From NCBI GenBank assembly GCA_958403905.1, contig CATXZD010000011.1:34287-98286 (forward strand): a stretch of 64,000 nt of DNA, read 5' to 3'. Shown piece by piece: positions 23,989 to 33,763 of the stretch. The DNA comes from an uncultured Ruminococcus sp. GTDB taxonomy: Bacteria; Bacillota; Clostridia; Oscillospirales; Acutalibacteraceae. A model generated the notes under the pieces. The model saw nothing but the letters and a program-made list of their open reading frames with translations, ran no database searches and was not told the origin of the DNA. The translations under genes were made by a program, and so were the position numbers. Within the stretch, counting starts at the first letter, position 1, and each line of letters opens with the position of its first letter.

Positions 23989-25275
23989 ATGGCTGTTATT
24001 AAACCGTTTAAAGGTATGCGCTATGATACGTCAAAGGCGGGCGAAATTTCAAAGCTTTGCTGTCCTCCGTATGACATCATAAGTGAAAAGCAACGCATTG
24101 ATTACATCAATGAAAATGAATACAATATCATTCGCTTGGAACTTCCTAAAGACGGCGAAAATCCGTACGATAATGCTTCCGATATTCTCAATATGTGGCG
24201 TGATAAGGGAATCCTTATTCATGAGGATAAACCTGCAATTTATATTTATGAAGAGGAGTTTAATGCTTACTCAGAGCGTAAAAGCATAAAGGGCATTATT
24301 GCAAGGGTAAAGCTTGAAGAGTTTTCAAAAGGAATTATTCTGCCTCACGAATTCACTCTTTCAAAGGCAAAAGAGGACAGATTAAATCTCATGAAAGCGA
24401 CCAACTGCAATTTTAGTCAGATTTATGCGCTGTATATGGAAGAAAAACACCTTACTCTCAAAACTATTGACGATCACTCGCAGTGCGCTCCGAATCTTGA
24501 ATTTACTGATTCTGACGACGTTACCCACAGATTGTGGATTGTTACCGATGAAGAGATTATAAAAAAGATTGTTGATGATTTTGCACATAGACGGCTCTAT
24601 ATCGCCGACGGCCATCACAGATACGAAACCGCCCTAAATTACCGAAATTATTGCCGGGAAAACGGAATTTCCAAAGAGGGCGATCCGCAGGATTATCAGA
24701 TGATTTACCTTGTCGATATGGATCATCCGGGTCTTGTTGTTTTTCCCACTCACCGCCTTGTACGTGATTTGCCTGACTTTGACAAGAATAAAATGCTTGA
24801 ATTATGTGAAAAGTATTTTAATATAACTGCAGTCAGCGATAATGAAAATATGGAAAAAGAGCTTGCAAAGTGTTATGACGAGGGCAAAAATGCCTTTGGC
24901 TTTTACTGTGGAAACGGCGAATGGTATTTGCTTGTCTTAAAAGATATTGACGTTATGTCGCAGTTTTTGCCTAATCTCTGCACAGCCTCGCAAAGACTTG
25001 ACGTTTCGGTTTTGCACACGCTGATTCTTGAAAATATCTTTGGAATTGACAAGGAAAATATGGCTAATCAAGTCAATTTAACATATACTAAGTTCTTTGA
25101 CGAGGCTGTTGCACTTGTTGACAGCGGAGAATTTCAGTGTTCGTTTGTGCTGAATCCAACGAGAGTCAGTGAAATACGTAACGTTGCCGCCGCAGGCGAG
25201 AAGATGCCTCAGAAGTCAACCTATTTTTACCCGAAGATGATTACGGGAATGGTTATGAACGACCTTGGAGTTTAA
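23989..25275 (+). CDS. DUF1015 family protein
   Basis: The 428-residue protein is a clear DUF1015 member. It begins IKPFKGMRYDTSKAG with LCCPPYDIIS, then RLELPKDGENPY, LPHEFTLSKAKEDRL and the strongly conserved IADGHHRYETALNYR at about 202-216. The family is cytoplasmic and widespread in anaerobes, often near serine or amino acid genes, and has no proven reaction; the conserved His/Asp/Arg set suggests an enzyme. It is the first gene of a tight operon: the PNPOx gene starts 2 nt after its stop, and asparaginase follows. Confidence 0.9.
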   Translation: MAVIKPFKGMRYDTSKAGEISKLCCPPYDIISEKQRIDYINENEYNIIRLELPKDGENPYDNASDILNMWRDKGILIHEDKPAIYIYEEEFNAYSERKSIKGIIARVKLEEFSKGIILPHEFTLSKAKEDRLNLMKATNCNFSQIYALYMEEKHLTLKTIDDHSQCAPNLEFTDSDDVTHRLWIVTDEEIIKKIVDDFAHRRLYIADGHHRYETALNYRNYCRENGISKEGDPQDYQMIYLVDMDHPGLVVFPTHRLVRDLPDFDKNKMLELCEKYFNITAVSDNENMEKELAKCYDEGKNAFGFYCGNGEWYLLVLKDIDVMSQFLPNLCTASQRLDVSVLHTLILENIFGIDKENMANQVNLTYTKFFDEAVALVDSGEFQCSFVLNPTRVSEIRNVAAAGEKMPQKSTYFYPKMITGMVMNDLGV

Positions 25276-25276
25276 T

Positions 25277-25744
25277 ATGAATAACTATGAAATGAGGAGA
25301 AAGGAACGTGCGGCAGATTTAAAAACTGCCGAGCAAATCCTTGAAAATGCAGAATACGGAGTTTTGTCAACGGTTGGAAGCGACAGATTTCCCTATGGAG
25401 TACCGCTGAATTTTGCATATGACGGAAAGAAAATATACTTTCATTGTGCAAAGAATGCAGGTCACAAGCAGGATAATCTTGATTATTCGGACAAGATTTG
25501 TTTCACCGTTGTTGATAATCCACAGGTTATTGCGGAAAAGCTTACCACAAAATACGAAAGCGCAGTAGTGTTCGGAACTGCCGAAAAGACAGAGAACAAC
25601 AAGCGTTACGCGCTTGAACTGCTTGCAAAGAAATACGCTCCTGATTTACCCGATATCGGCAGATCGGAGATTGAAAAGTTTTATAACGTAACCGATATTT
25701 ACGAAATTTCAATTATAAAAATCAGCGCAAAGGTTAACAGATAA
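25277..25744 (+). CDS. FMN-binding split-barrel (pyridoxamine 5'-phosphate oxidase-like, NimA type) protein
   Basis: The 155-residue protein matches the flavin split-barrel group that includes NimA-type reductases: AEYGVLSTVGSDRFPYGVPL, IYFHCAKNAGHKQDNL and ICFTVVD in order. Members bind FMN and reduce small substrates, but many are uncharacterised. ATG 25277 follows GGAG at 4-6 nt. It lies 2 nt after DUF1015 and 1 nt before the asparaginase gene, so all three are one transcript. The shared task is unknown. Confidence 0.88.
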   Translation: MNNYEMRRKERAADLKTAEQILENAEYGVLSTVGSDRFPYGVPLNFAYDGKKIYFHCAKNAGHKQDNLDYSDKICFTVVDNPQVIAEKLTTKYESAVVFGTAEKTENNKRYALELLAKKYAPDLPDIGRSEIEKFYNVTDIYEISIIKISAKVNR

Positions 25745-25745
25745 T

Positions 25746-26720
25746 ATGAAAATACTGACGGTATTTACGGGCGGTACTATCGGCTCGACAAAATCAAACG
25801 GTGTTATTTCTCCTGATTCTCAAAATTCTTATAAATTGCTTGAAATGTATTCGAAGATTGACGAAAAAATTGAGTTTACTGCTGTTCAGCCGATGAATAT
25901 TTTAAGCGAAAATATGAACGGTAAGATTCTTACTCAGCTTTATAAATGCATAAGCTCATATGATTTGAGTGAGTTTGACGGAGTTATCGTCACACACGGA
26001 ACGGACACACTTCAATATACGGCGGCTTATCTTTCATATGCTTTCGGTCTTTGCAAAACTCCGATTGTCTTGGTTTCGGCTAACTTCCCTCTTGAGGACA
26101 AACGCTCAAACGGTTTTCAAAATTTTTGCGGAGCTGTTGAGCTTATCAGGAGTAAAAAGGGCAGAGGGGTTTTTGTTTCGTATACAAATACTCCGTATGA
26201 TGTTACAGAAATCCACAGAGCATCAAGAGTTCTTTCGCACAGCCCTTATGAGGACTATATTTTTAGTATTTTTGAAAACAGCGTGTATGCAGATTATTGT
26301 GATGACAATTTTGAAAAATGCAGATATTATAAAGAAGAAAGAGATAAAATTTCTATGTCAGACTGTACCGTACTTGAAGAAGTCTCCGATGTACTGTATT
26401 TAAGACCATATGTCGGTATGACGTATCCGCAGATTACGCAGTGCACAAAGGCTGTTTTACTCGAGGGCTACCATTCGGGAACGCTCAACACGGACGGAAA
26501 TGAGTTAACAAAATTCTGTACTGAAGCAGAAAAATGCGGTGTGCCTATTTTTCTTACAGGTGCGGAAAAAGATTTCTTTTATGAAAGCAAGCTGATGTTT
26601 GAAAAACTGAAAATCAATGTTTTACCGCCTGCATCGCCGATTGCAATGTATATGAAACTTTGGATGCTTAAAAACGACAGACTAAGTGATGTTTTTCTGC
26701 CCTGCGGCGGAGATTTTTAA
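25746..26720 (+). CDS. Type I (cytoplasmic) L-asparaginase
   Basis: The 324-residue protein has both active-site signatures: TGGTIGS (residues about 8-14) and VTHGTDTLQYTA (about 80-91). It converts asparagine to aspartate and ammonia, and without a signal peptide it is the cytoplasmic type. The DGV-x-VTHGTDT block and the lower similarity elsewhere are normal for type I enzymes. It is the last gene of the DUF1015 operon, 1 nt after the PNPOx gene, and is followed by a perfect 15-bp hairpin. Confidence 0.9.
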   Translation: MKILTVFTGGTIGSTKSNGVISPDSQNSYKLLEMYSKIDEKIEFTAVQPMNILSENMNGKILTQLYKCISSYDLSEFDGVIVTHGTDTLQYTAAYLSYAFGLCKTPIVLVSANFPLEDKRSNGFQNFCGAVELIRSKKGRGVFVSYTNTPYDVTEIHRASRVLSHSPYEDYIFSIFENSVYADYCDDNFEKCRYYKEERDKISMSDCTVLEEVSDVLYLRPYVGMTYPQITQCTKAVLLEGYHSGTLNTDGNELTKFCTEAEKCGVPIFLTGAEKDFFYESKLMFEKLKINVLPPASPIAMYMKLWMLKNDRLSDVFLPCGGDF

Positions 26721-26733
26721 TAAGAATAAAGGT

Positions 26734-26768
26734 AAACACCCCCTGTACATACCGTACAGGGGGTGTTT
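26734..26768 (+). terminator. Terminator of the DUF1015-asparaginase operon
   Basis: AAACACCCCCTGTAC (26734-26748) pairs perfectly with GTACAGGGGGTGTTT (26754-26768). The T run is short, but the stem is very stable. Confidence 0.82.
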
Positions 26769-26829
26769 CAGAAGAGTAAATTTTATGAGTAAAATGAGTA
26801 TTTTTATTTTTCTGCCTAATCTAATTAGT

Positions 26830-27579
26830 TTATTGATAATCGCATACGTTTACCCACGAGAGCAGGAACTCACGCTCTTCGGGCTTGCCCTTAACAGACT
26901 GCGAAGCGGCTACTATTGGAAGCCACTCGTTTACATACTGACGAGCAGTATCTGTCTTTTCACAGAACAGCTTCATATATTTTTCAGCAACGTCATCCTG
27001 TTTGTTAAGACGGAACAAAAGATATGTTCTTGCAGCGTCAGCAGAGCCGTTGCCCTGAGTAGCGTGTGACCAGTCGAGAACGTAAGGCGTTCCGTCAGGT
27101 GTGATGATTACGTTGCTGGGATTGAAGTCACCGTGGCAAACCTTTGTGTGCTTGGGCATACTGTTTAAACGGGTATGAAGCTCGTATCTTGTAGTTGCGT
27201 CAAGGTCAGTTTCGCTGATTTTTCTGTTCATCTTGTCCTGAAGCTTGTTGAGCAAAGGTGCTTTCTGGTTGAGAACCTTAATCTGAATATCAACAAAAAG
27301 CTCAAGGTATTCATCAACTTTATCGGGATTTTCAGCCATTAGAGTTGCAAGGGTTTTGCCTTCTATATATGTTGAGATGATAGCCCATTTGCCGTCAATC
27401 TTAGTAACCTCTTCAATTTTTGGAATGTTGAGTCCTGTTTCTTCAACTCTCGCCTGATTCAGCGCCTCGTTAAGAATGTCCGACTTTGGAAAAGACTCGT
27501 CGAAAACCTTGGCTACAAGGTCACCGTCTTTGTAAATCTTTTTGTTTTTTCTTTCAGCAAGAATTGTATCAAGTTTCAT
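26830..27579 (-). CDS. Aminoglycoside/choline kinase-type phosphotransferase family (APH)
   Basis: The 249-residue protein has the APH-type kinase fold. It shows a partly conserved N-lobe with KDGDLVAKVFDE, then the catalytic loop CHGDFNPSNVIITPDG (about 143-158) and the metal-binding VLDWSHATQGN. Such enzymes phosphorylate small alcohols, sugars or antibiotics. The length is on the short side for drug kinases (about 260-300), so a housekeeping substrate is more likely. The start follows AAAGGGG. It is a single gene converging on the asparaginase operon. Confidence 0.85.
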   Translation of the reverse strand: MKLDTILAERKNKKIYKDGDLVAKVFDESFPKSDILNEALNQARVEETGLNIPKIEEVTKIDGKWAIISTYIEGKTLATLMAENPDKVDEYLELFVDIQIKVLNQKAPLLNKLQDKMNRKISETDLDATTRYELHTRLNSMPKHTKVCHGDFNPSNVIITPDGTPYVLDWSHATQGNGSADAARTYLLFRLNKQDDVAEKYMKLFCEKTDTARQYVNEWLPIVAASQSVKGKPEEREFLLSWVNVCDYQ

Positions 27580-27906
27580 TTATGTTTCCCCTTTCGGTGG
27601 TGTTGTTTTATATAGCATACGAAATTTGCTATGGTTATATTATACAATAATAAATTCGGTTAGTATAGTAGGAAAATTACAAAAAAATCAAAAAAATCTT
27701 TGTTCATTTAGATAATATAAATAAATGATTATTTACGTTTTATATAAAAGCTGAGGCTGTTATTTGGTTATTTAGCATAAAAATCCACTATTGTTTTAAC
27801 TAAATATCAATTGTGACGTATGATGTTGTTTGTGCAAGTTGACAAAGTTTTAACGGACGAAAAAAGAGGCACACAATTCGTTTGTGCACCCCAAAATACC
27901 CTGTTA
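27580..27906. other. AT-rich intergenic region
   Basis: About 327 nt without a supported gene. The left part should hold the promoter of the phosphotransferase (a minus-strand TATAAT near 27640-27646). A weak GCACA hairpin lies near 27870-27886, close to the end of the next minus-strand gene. Nothing else stands out. Confidence 0.5.
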
Positions 27907-28602
27907 TTAATTTCTCATTAGATGGATTGTAGTTTCGGCTTTTTCAATTATTCTTAAATCATTGTCATAGGAACACATTTTTCGTGCCTGCTGTAAGTCA
28001 ACCCAGATGTAGCTGTCAATTTCTTCCTCCTGAATTTTTACGTTGTCAGTAAAAGCCTGAGCAAGAAAGAAAATAACACGTTTTTTGATTTTGCCAAACG
28101 GGCAGTATTCGCTGATTTCCCGAAAACCGTCAAACAGCGTAACGTCAAGCCCCGTTTCTTCCTTAATTTCACGTATAGCAGTTTGTTGTTCGTTTTCGCC
28201 CTCCTCAATGTGACCTTTCGGAAAGCTCCAGTACCTGCCGTTGCTGTTTTTTACAAGCAGAATTTTCGTGTTTTGCTTTGTTTTATAGAAAATTATTGCA
28301 CCGCATGACTTTTCGTAAAGACAATTTATACTTTTTAGCTTTATGTTTTTTAGTCGTGAAAGCAGTTTTCGCAGTTCGGGTTCATAAAAAATTTCTCCCG
28401 GCGGAGCAACAACAGCTCTTTCGCCGTCGAGTCCGTCAAATTCGGCAACGGCTATGACAACGCCGTCAAAGAATTCGGGAACTTTTCTTCGTGATACAAC
28501 ATATGCGCTTTTATTTTTTATTTTTGGTGAGCTGATATATGCCGAACGCAGGTTACTGCTGATTTTTCCGAAAACACTTACTTTTACTCTATCGGAAATC
28601 AT
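27907..28602 (-). CDS. NUDIX hydrolase with N-terminal extension
   Basis: The 231-residue protein has a NUDIX domain in its second half, with PKGHIEEGENEQQTAIREIK leading into EETGLDV (about 133-159) and the upstream KNSNGRYWSFPKG stretch, typical of diadenosine polyphosphate-type hydrolases. The first 95 residues are an unrelated beta-rich extension (KVSVFGKISSNLRSAYI) that I do not recognise. The start follows AAAGGAGG. Downstream and upstream genes are on the same strand, but the DHHW gene lies 57 nt upstream with its own translation signals. Confidence 0.88.
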   Translation of the reverse strand: MISDRVKVSVFGKISSNLRSAYISSPKIKNKSAYVVSRRKVPEFFDGVVIAVAEFDGLDGERAVVAPPGEIFYEPELRKLLSRLKNIKLKSINCLYEKSCGAIIFYKTKQNTKILLVKNSNGRYWSFPKGHIEEGENEQQTAIREIKEETGLDVTLFDGFREISEYCPFGKIKKRVIFFLAQAFTDNVKIQEEEIDSYIWVDLQQARKMCSYDNDLRIIEKAETTIHLMRN

Positions 28603-28659
28603 ACCGCTGCCTCCTTTCGTAAATTTAGTAGAAAATTCAAATTAGTTTAATTGAAAATA

Positions 28660-29949
28660 TCAGTCAAACAGACCGCTCATACTGTCAAGCTGAATCTGAG
28701 TGTTTGCACTCATAACTCCGTTAAGGAAAAGCACCTCGTCAATTCCGTTTTGCTGGCAGTAGGAAACAAGATTGCCGCCGAAGGTACGGAAATCAATAAC
28801 GTGTACTTCCTCATAATTATAGGTTAGATAGGGAACAAAGGCATTGCCGTAGCTTTCCTTTATTACTGCAATTTTTTTGCCTGTTTCAGCATTTTCAGAT
28901 GCCGATTTAAGAACGGTAAGCGGATGGTCGCCCATTATGAATACACCGTAGGTAAGAGTGCCTGCCTCTGCATACTGGTAATACGGACTTGTGTAGGTGT
29001 TTAAATTTCCGCTTTCATCTGTTACGTCCATTGTCACCTCGTACGGAAACTCCCAGTAGTGAACCGTGTCGCTGTCAAGACCGCTTGCGGTGTTTGTAAA
29101 CGTTCCGGTAAAGCCGTCAATCTTCTGTTCAGTGCAGTCGTCAAGCGATAGAACGGGCAGATTGTTTGTCTTTGCAAATGCAGAGTATGCATAATAAGCG
29201 CCAAGCCCTGTCCAGTGGTGGTCGGAGCCGAAGTAGATGTATTCATCGTTGTGGTCTGCAAGATAGTTGTATGCGTTTACAGGTGTTACTTTGTCAGACA
29301 GCTTGGAATAGATGCTCTTTATGTTTTCAGCCTGCGAGCTTGACGGGGCATCGCTGTCTTTAAGCCGCTGGGGAAGTCCCATTTCCGTGTGATTCGGTAT
29401 TACCATATCGTAGACGGTAATTCCGTTTAGCTTGTCGGCAAAGCCGTTTATTGTTTCCGCATAAGTTGTTGCCTTTGTCTCATCACTGCCGAAAAGCTCA
29501 AACCCTTGCTTGTCCCATACATATATGTTGTAGGCGGAATAACCTGCTGATTTGTCATCCTTAATCTGCGGAGTTTTAAAGTAGCCGGGAGAAAGATCAC
29601 CCTGAACTTTGTTGTTTTTTTCATTAGCCTTTGGTGTGTCGGCTGTAGCCACAGGCTTTGTATCGGTTGAAACAGGAGCGTTTGTCTGTTTTGCACCGAA
29701 ACAGCTTTTAAAAACAGAAGAAATCATAACAACTAACAGTATAATAATAAGTATTCCGCAGCTGACAATTATAATTCTGTTGCGGGTGCGTTTTTTGTTG
29801 TTTTTACGGCGCTTATTAGTGTTATACGCAGGGCGTCCGTTATATGAACCCTGTCTGCGCTGCTGCTGACGGCGGCGGTAATCTCTGCTGTCGTAGCTGT
29901 CATCAAAATTATCTAAATCAAAGTAATCATAATCGTTGCGGTTACTCAT
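28660..29949 (-). CDS. DHHW family membrane-anchored protein (SGNH/AlgX-like)
   Basis: The 429-residue protein has an Asp/Tyr/Arg-rich cytoplasmic head, a basic stretch and one membrane helix (about 60-82). A Thr/Lys-rich linker and an outer domain follow. The DHHW name motif is in YFGSDHHWTGLGAYYAY, and the late KESYGNAFVPYL holds the conserved serine region. By analogy with AlgX/AlgJ it may bind or O-acetylate surface polysaccharide, but no reaction is proven. I start at ATG 29949 after AGGGAGA; a TTG 33 nt earlier is weaker. Confidence 0.85.
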   Translation of the reverse strand: MSNRNDYDYFDLDNFDDSYDSRDYRRRQQQRRQGSYNGRPAYNTNKRRKNNKKRTRNRIIIVSCGILIIILLVVMISSVFKSCFGAKQTNAPVSTDTKPVATADTPKANEKNNKVQGDLSPGYFKTPQIKDDKSAGYSAYNIYVWDKQGFELFGSDETKATTYAETINGFADKLNGITVYDMVIPNHTEMGLPQRLKDSDAPSSSQAENIKSIYSKLSDKVTPVNAYNYLADHNDEYIYFGSDHHWTGLGAYYAYSAFAKTNNLPVLSLDDCTEQKIDGFTGTFTNTASGLDSDTVHYWEFPYEVTMDVTDESGNLNTYTSPYYQYAEAGTLTYGVFIMGDHPLTVLKSASENAETGKKIAVIKESYGNAFVPYLTYNYEEVHVIDFRTFGGNLVSYCQQNGIDEVLFLNGVMSANTQIQLDSMSGLFD

Positions 29950-30185
29950 AGTAAATCTCCCTATCCTTTGAAAAATATTCAAAAACAGAATAACGTAAAG
30001 GAATACAGATTAATTATACTACATTATGGCTTTAAAAACAATATGATTTTACATTTTTCCACACAAAATAGAGATTTTAAGTGACGGCTTTGCGTTATTG
30101 CTTGAATATGTTTGTAATTTGTGATAAAATTATAAAGTATATAATTCTGAATAACAGCAAGCAAAAGAGGGAAAAGAGGGATAAA

Positions 30186-31373
30186 ATGGAATACAGATTT
30201 TCCGACAGGGTTTCAAATCTGAAACCGAGTGCAATAAGAGAAATTTTTAAATATGCGTCCGACCCGGAGGTCGTTTCGCTTTCGGCAGGCAATCCGTCAC
30301 CAGACGCTTTCCCTGCAAAGGAGATTGCAGAAATTTCAGCCGAGGTTCTGAAAAACAACCCGATTTCGGTTTTACAGTACAGCGTAAGCGAGGGTTATAC
30401 TCCGCTTAGAAACACCATTAAGGAGTATATGAAAAAGGAGCACAACACAGGAAGCGGCGATGACGACGTTTTAATTACAACGGGAGCACAGCAGATTATG
30501 GATTTGTGTTCAAAGGCGCTCGTCAATGAGGGAGAAGTTGTCATTTGTGAAGCTCCGTCGTTTATCGGCTCTCTTAATACGTTTCGCAGTTACAATGCAA
30601 AGCTTGTCGGTGTTAATGTAGAACCTGACGGAATGAGCATTGAAGAACTTGAAAATGCGCTCAAGGCTAACCCGAACGCAAGACTTATCTACACAATCCC
30701 GAATTTTCAGAATCCATCGGGTATTACGATGAGCTTTGAAAAAAGAAAAAAGATTTATGAGCTTGCAAAAAAATACGGTGTGCTTATTGTTGAGGATAAC
30801 CCATACGGCGATTTACGCTACAGCGGAGAATATGTTCCGAATATCAAGTCGCTTGATACGGATGGAATCGTTATTTACGCAGGTTCTTTTTCAAAGGTTA
30901 TCTCACCCGGAATACGTGTTGCTTACTGCATTTGTCCCAAGCCGATTTTTCAAAAACTGGTTGTTTGTAAGCAGGGCAACGATGTTCATACAAATATCTG
31001 GTCGCAGTATGTTTGCAATGAGTTTATTAATAAGTACGATTTTAACGCTCACCTTGCAAGACTCCGTGAGATTTACACTAAAAAAGCTGATTATTGTATG
31101 AATTTGCTTGATAAATATTGTGCACCTGCAATTACTTACCACAGAATTGACGGAGGTTTGTTTATCTGGTGCAATTTGCCCGAAAGCATTGATATGCCGA
31201 CATTTTGCAAAAAGGCGGTTGAAAACAAGGTGTGTGTAGTGCCGGGTAATGCTTTTCTGACTGATGAAAATGAAAAGTGCCAAAGCTTCAGAATTAATTT
31301 TTCAACGCCGACCGATGAACAGCTTGAAAAAGGAATTAAAATTCTCGGCGAGCTTGCAAATAATTGGAAATAA
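30186..31373 (+). CDS. PLP-dependent aminotransferase (2-aminoadipate / AraT-like, class I)
   Basis: The 395-residue enzyme is a fold-type I aminotransferase. It has VSLSAGNPSPDAFP near the start, the cofactor-stacking block TTGAQQIMD, YTIPNFQNPSG, VEDNPYGDLRY, and the PLP-binding Lys in YAGSFSKVISPGIRV (about residue 240). This pattern groups with LysN/2-aminoadipate and MocR-like aminotransferases, which act on aromatic or dicarboxylic amino acids; the exact pair is uncertain. ATG 30186 follows GAGGG; the longer frame from 30081 lacks such a site. trpS lies 26 nt downstream. Confidence 0.9.
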   Translation: MEYRFSDRVSNLKPSAIREIFKYASDPEVVSLSAGNPSPDAFPAKEIAEISAEVLKNNPISVLQYSVSEGYTPLRNTIKEYMKKEHNTGSGDDDVLITTGAQQIMDLCSKALVNEGEVVICEAPSFIGSLNTFRSYNAKLVGVNVEPDGMSIEELENALKANPNARLIYTIPNFQNPSGITMSFEKRKKIYELAKKYGVLIVEDNPYGDLRYSGEYVPNIKSLDTDGIVIYAGSFSKVISPGIRVAYCICPKPIFQKLVVCKQGNDVHTNIWSQYVCNEFINKYDFNAHLARLREIYTKKADYCMNLLDKYCAPAITYHRIDGGLFIWCNLPESIDMPTFCKKAVENKVCVVPGNAFLTDENEKCQSFRINFSTPTDEQLEKGIKILGELANNWK

Positions 31374-31399
31374 AGATATTTTAATGGAGGAATTAACAT

Positions 31400-32401
31400 A
31401 TGGAAAACGAAAAGAAAAAAGAAGTTGTATTCAGCGCAATACAGCCCAGCGGAACAATTACACTTGGAAACTACCTCGGAGCCGTGCGCAACTGGGTTGC
31501 AATGCAGGACGAGTACAACTGTATTTATGCGCTTGCCGACCTGCACACAATTACCGTAAGGCAGGAGCCTGCTGCTATGAGAAAAAACATTCTTGACGCT
31601 TATGCTTCAATTATGGCGTGCGGAATTGATGTTGAAAAGAGTATTTTCTTCATTCAGAGCCACGTTCACACTCATGCAGAGCTTTCGTGGGCGTTAAGCT
31701 GTTACACCCAGTTTGGCGAGCTTTCAAGAATGACGCAGTTTAAGGATAAGTCTGCCAAGCACGCCGACAACATTAACGCAGGACTTTTCACTTATCCTGT
31801 GCTTATGGCTTCCGATATTCTGCTTTATCAGGCGGATAAGGTGCCTGTTGGCGCCGACCAGAAGCAGCACATTGAGATTACAAGAAATATTGCAGAGCGT
31901 TTCAACGGATTGTACGGAAACGTATTCAAAATTCCCGACGGATTTATTCCGAAGAACGGCGCTAGGGTAATGAGCCTTCAGGACCCGACTAAAAAGATGA
32001 GTAAATCGGACGAAAACGTTAACGGCTGCGTCCATCTTCTTGATACGCCCGAAGCAATTATGAGAAAATTCAAACGTGCCGTAACCGACAGCGAGGCTTG
32101 CGTAAGATATGCCGAGGGCAAGGACGGCGTAAACAACCTTATGACAATTTACAGCGCAGTAACGGGACTCACTTATGAACAAATTGAGCACGACTTTGAC
32201 GGCAAGGGCTACGGTGACTTTAAGAATGCCGTAGGCGAGGCTGTTGTTGAGGCTCTTCGTCCGATTCGTGAACGCTATGAACAGCTTGTCAAGGACAAGG
32301 CATATCTTGAGGAGTGCTACAGAAAGGCTGATGAAATTGCGCTTAAAATCAGCAGCCGAACCTTAAATAAGGTTATGAAGAAAATAGGCTTTATTCTTTA
32401 A
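31400..32401 (+). CDS. trpS: Tryptophanyl-tRNA synthetase
   Basis: The 333-residue class I synthetase charges tRNA-Trp. The HIGH-type motif is PSGTITLGNYLG (about 16-27) and the KMSKS loop is exact at 199-203. The GADQKQHIEITR block and the length are standard. ATG 31400 follows TGGAGG. It sits 26 nt after the aminotransferase gene and may share its transcript, which would fit an aromatic amino acid link. I saw no T-box leader. Confidence 0.96.
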   Translation: MENEKKKEVVFSAIQPSGTITLGNYLGAVRNWVAMQDEYNCIYALADLHTITVRQEPAAMRKNILDAYASIMACGIDVEKSIFFIQSHVHTHAELSWALSCYTQFGELSRMTQFKDKSAKHADNINAGLFTYPVLMASDILLYQADKVPVGADQKQHIEITRNIAERFNGLYGNVFKIPDGFIPKNGARVMSLQDPTKKMSKSDENVNGCVHLLDTPEAIMRKFKRAVTDSEACVRYAEGKDGVNNLMTIYSAVTGLTYEQIEHDFDGKGYGDFKNAVGEAVVEALRPIRERYEQLVKDKAYLEECYRKADEIALKISSRTLNKVMKKIGFIL

Positions 32402-32430
32402 TTTTTTAGTAAAGGATGGGTAAAAATAAT

Positions 32431-33639
32431 ATGACAAAAATTGAAAATAAAATTTTTGATTGGATAAGAAAAAATATTATTCTGATTTTTCTTGGTGCTG
32501 TTACAATTTTAGGTGTTGCCATACATCTTTGTGGAATTGATTTTCAGAGCGATGATTACAACAGCTTTCTCTATCCATGGTGGACTCGTATTGAAAGCGC
32601 CGGTGTGCAGGGAATTGCAACGCAAATAGGAAATTACAACATACCTTATCAGATAATAACCTATTTGTTTACGCTTACTCCGCTTGGTCCGCTGTATTCC
32701 TACAAAGCTTTGTCGATTGCTTTTGACTTTGTGCTTGCAGGAAGTGCGGCATTGCTTGTTTATTCTTTTGACAGTAAAAAATCGTATTTTAAGCCTGCGT
32801 TTACATATGGATTGATTTTCTGTTCAATGACGGTGGTGCTTAATTCGTCGTTCTGGGCACAGTGTGATTCAATTTACGTTTCGTTTATACTTCTGTCAAT
32901 CTACTTTTTGAAAAATGATAAGAACATAGCGTCCTTTGTTATGCTCGGAATTGCGTTTGCATTCAAGCTGCAGGCAGTGTTTATTCTTCCGGTGTATCTG
33001 TTTTATTATATTTGTACACGCAAGGTATCAATACTTCATTTTCTGATTATTCCTGCCGTTGATTTTGTTATGTGTCTGCCTGCAATTATCCTCGGAAGGA
33101 ATCCGCTTGATATAATAACAATTTATGCCGACCAAACGGATTACGGCAAGCTGATTCATATGAATTGCCCGAATATATATGCATTTTTGTGTAACGGCAA
33201 TGATATGACATATTATTATCTTTTGAAAACGTTGTCAATTGTTCTGACGTTTGCAATACTCGGTGCAGGACTTTGTATGCTGATTTACAAAAGGACAGAT
33301 TTGTTTGACAGGAACAATTTTCTGCTCGCTTCAATCTGGACGGTGTTTACCTGCATAATGTTCTTATCGTCAATGCACGAGAGATATGCGTATCTTCTTG
33401 ACATACTGATGATTATATATGCAGTTGTAAACGTGAAACGTGTTTGGCTGCCGATTGTGTGCAACCTTGTAAGTCTTAGGGGATATTGCTTCTATTTATT
33501 TTCATACGATGTTCTGGACATAAAAATCACTGCAATTGTGTATATAGCGGTGTATGCGTATGTTTCGTATATTTTCTTAAAAGATGTAGTAATAAACGGA
33601 AAAAAGATAAATGATAAGCCCAAAATAAAAACAGCGTAA
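32431..33639 (+). CDS. GT-C type membrane glycosyltransferase (mannosyltransferase-like)
   Basis: The 402-residue protein has about ten hydrophobic helices and an acidic loop after the first one (GIDFQSDDYNSFLYPWW). Such an Asp-rich first outer loop is typical of GT-C enzymes that use lipid-linked sugars outside the membrane. Later VLNSSFWAQCDSIYVSF and FLSSMHERYAYLLDIL resemble the GPI-mannosyltransferase/PMT-like bacterial families. ATG 32431 lies after AAAGGATGGG; an ATG at 32416 falls inside that site. The donor and acceptor are unknown. A strong terminator follows. Confidence 0.82.
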   Translation: MTKIENKIFDWIRKNIILIFLGAVTILGVAIHLCGIDFQSDDYNSFLYPWWTRIESAGVQGIATQIGNYNIPYQIITYLFTLTPLGPLYSYKALSIAFDFVLAGSAALLVYSFDSKKSYFKPAFTYGLIFCSMTVVLNSSFWAQCDSIYVSFILLSIYFLKNDKNIASFVMLGIAFAFKLQAVFILPVYLFYYICTRKVSILHFLIIPAVDFVMCLPAIILGRNPLDIITIYADQTDYGKLIHMNCPNIYAFLCNGNDMTYYYLLKTLSIVLTFAILGAGLCMLIYKRTDLFDRNNFLLASIWTVFTCIMFLSSMHERYAYLLDILMIIYAVVNVKRVWLPIVCNLVSLRGYCFYLFSYDVLDIKITAIVYIAVYAYVSYIFLKDVVINGKKINDKPKIKTA

Positions 33640-33651
33640 AATAAAAATACT

Positions 33652-33684
33652 AATGCGGTACTGTCTGTTGGTCAGTACCGCATT
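33652..33684 (+). terminator. Terminator of the glycosyltransferase gene
   Basis: AATGCGGTACTG (33652-33663) pairs perfectly with CAGTACCGCATT (33673-33684). It may also serve pfk from the other side. Confidence 0.85.
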
Positions 33685-33763
33685 TATGTTACAAATGTGT
33701 CAATTAAGTTTTCTTTTTGAATACTACGCACCGTATTTCTGCTGAATTTTACAGCGGACGTTA

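Noticed and set aside
31374..31399. Possible T-box before trpS
   Set aside because: The gap is only 26 nt and cannot hold one, and none was seen before the upstream aminotransferase.
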